Assembly: GCF_001957135.1 (NCBI RefSeq) | Contig: NZ_MPHK01000003.1 | Span: forward strand, 124,001 to 188,000 | Length of the DNA: 64,000 nucleotides | Source: Shewanella sp. UCD-KL21 | GTDB taxonomy: Bacteria; Pseudomonadota; Gammaproteobacteria; Enterobacterales; Shewanellaceae | Direction of reading: 5' to 3' | Shown: in pieces, positions 63,108 through 64,000 of the stretch | Position numbering within the stretch: position 1 is the first letter of the stretch | Layout: every line of letters begins with the position of its first letter | Made by a program: the position numbers and the translations under genes | The notes under the pieces: generated by a model | The model's database searches: none | Seen by the model: the letters and a program-made list of their open reading frames with translations, nothing else | What the model was told of the DNA's origin: nothing

Positions 63108-63989
63108 TTACAGGGTTAGCTTTGGCTTTATAAAATCAATAAAAGCAGAAATCCGCTTGGCCACAGAAGAAGTCTTATAATACACCGCGTTGACTTGCTC
63201 TCTTCTTGGGTGGCTGATTTTTTCGCTCTCCAGCAGCGAGATTAAACGTCCTTCGGCAATATCTTTATTCACCATAAACCCTGATAGGCATGCAATGCCA
63301 TTTCCTGCCAACACAATTTGTCGAATGGTTTCGCCATTACTTGATGACATCAAAGCGTCTAGTTGGGTAAAACCTTTTAAAGGCCAGTCATTCAAAATCT
63401 TGGGGGCGACAAATCCAATGAGATTATGCTGAGCAAGATCGCTGGTTTTAGTCGGCAGCCCCCGTTTTGATATATATTCTGGCGAAGCCACAATATACAA
63501 GGGGCTTCGACCCAGCGACCGAGCATGTAAGGTCGAATCGCTCAACGTACCAATACGGATTGCTAAATCGGTTTTCTTTTCTAGCAAATCCACAATGCCT
63601 TCATTGGAGGTTATTTCTAGCTCAATATCGGGATAGGCTCGATTAAATGACTGCACCAATGGCACCAGTTGGTGAAACACAAACGGACTAGCCGCGTCGA
63701 CACGTAAACGGCCTTTGGGCAATTCCCCACGGGAAATAATATCTTCTTCCGCCTGCTGTAATTGCATTAACCCCACTCGCACTGAGTCAATGAACTGGCG
63801 TCCTTCATCGGTTAATTCAATACGTCTGGTGGTTCGGTTTAAAATAGTGACCCCAAGTTGGCTCTCCACTTTACTGACCGCTCTGGATACTCGCGCGACT
63901 TGTATATCTAGGCTCTCTGCTGCCGCTGAAAAACCTCCGGTATCGACTACAGCTAGTAAAATGGCTAAATCATCAGATTTTGTTCGCAT
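63108..63989 (-). CDS. LysR-family transcriptional regulator
   Basis: A 293-residue regulator. The winged helix (GGFSAAAESLDIQVARVSRAVSKVE, with ILNRTTRRIELTDEG) is followed by an effector-binding domain from about residue 92. It is 115 nt upstream of the ene-reductase pair on the same strand, so it may regulate or be co-transcribed with them. It ends near the window edge with its whole frame visible. Confidence 0.88.
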   Translation of the reverse strand: MRTKSDDLAILLAVVDTGGFSAAAESLDIQVARVSRAVSKVESQLGVTILNRTTRRIELTDEGRQFIDSVRVGLMQLQQAEEDIISRGELPKGRLRVDAASPFVFHQLVPLVQSFNRAYPDIELEITSNEGIVDLLEKKTDLAIRIGTLSDSTLHARSLGRSPLYIVASPEYISKRGLPTKTSDLAQHNLIGFVAPKILNDWPLKGFTQLDALMSSSNGETIRQIVLAGNGIACLSGFMVNKDIAEGRLISLLESEKISHPRREQVNAVYYKTSSVAKRISAFIDFIKPKLTL

Positions 63990-64000
63990 GCTATTGCCCT

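Noticed and set aside
1..64000. Mobile elements, tRNA or rRNA genes
   Set aside because: No transposase, integrase, terminal inverted repeat or cloverleaf-like sequence was noticed by eye; a tRNA covariance scan would settle the tRNA question.

Overview
The window reads as chromosomal DNA of a marine gammaproteobacterium, most likely Shewanella (order Alteromonadales). This rests on family content and gene layout, not on a marker gene: ECF sigma/ChrR with a lipocalin, CheV, a tryptophan-type DAHP synthase, divergent ppsR/ppsA, ydbH-ynbE-ydbL, a TPR-TonB protein and a fatty-acid cis/trans isomerase. No rRNA, tRNA, insertion sequence, prophage, CRISPR array or replication origin was seen. Most genes are ordinary housekeeping or stress genes ending in clear Rho-independent terminators.

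Layout. 1-2850: ECF sigma factor with ChrR-type zinc anti-sigma factor, a LON-domain protein and a lipocalin, all leftward, each preceded by a similar candidate promoter with a 16-nt spacer. 2890-8620: cheV, a Cys-rich unknown, a DUF2750 protein, an MltB-type transglycosylase, a SlyD-like FKBP and a glutathionyl-hydroquinone reductase. 9097-13665: two paralogous 5'-nucleotidase lipoproteins flanking an esterase. 13820-16466: IbpA-type heat-shock gene behind a sigma-32-like promoter and a ROSE-like RNA thermometer, then soxR and a perfect SoxR box driving a small unknown gene and two VOC genes. 16635-22830: rhlE, ilvI-ilvH, a LysE exporter and a Bcr-type MFS pump. 23095-31295: a choice-of-anchor I lipoprotein behind a Pho-box-like repeat, a GNAT gene, the ydbL-ynbE-ydbH envelope lipid-transport genes and a hexose-6-phosphate mutarotase. 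31484-37204: a DUF938 methyltransferase with no standard start codon, a NarL-type regulator, a thioesterase, a histidine phosphatase, a TPR-TonB gene split by an in-frame TGA, and an HD-GYP protein. 37302-46397: aroH, ppsR/ppsA, ydiJ, a DUF1285 gene and a MarR regulator. 46688-63989: a frameshifted tetR with an RND efflux pair, yqhD and a DJ-1 enzyme with a divergent LysR, a YccT-like protein, rlmI, a cti isomerase, and two Old Yellow Enzymes with a LysR gene.

How it fits together. Several blocks are stress circuits: ChrR/ECF (envelope or photo-oxidative stress), SoxR (redox-cycling compounds), IbpA (heat) and, in the last 18 kb, a loose cluster for solvent and electrophile tolerance (efflux, aldehyde reduction, DJ-1, membrane cis/trans isomerisation, ene-reductases). 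Three genes look damaged or unusually started: the DUF938 gene, the TPR-TonB gene and tetR. Each defect is a local change that leaves the rest of the reading frame intact, so strain-level decay, sequencing error or recoding are all possible. A second recurring property is that many intergenic spacers carry imperfect tandem repeats, several with a 13-15 bp period but unrelated unit sequences.
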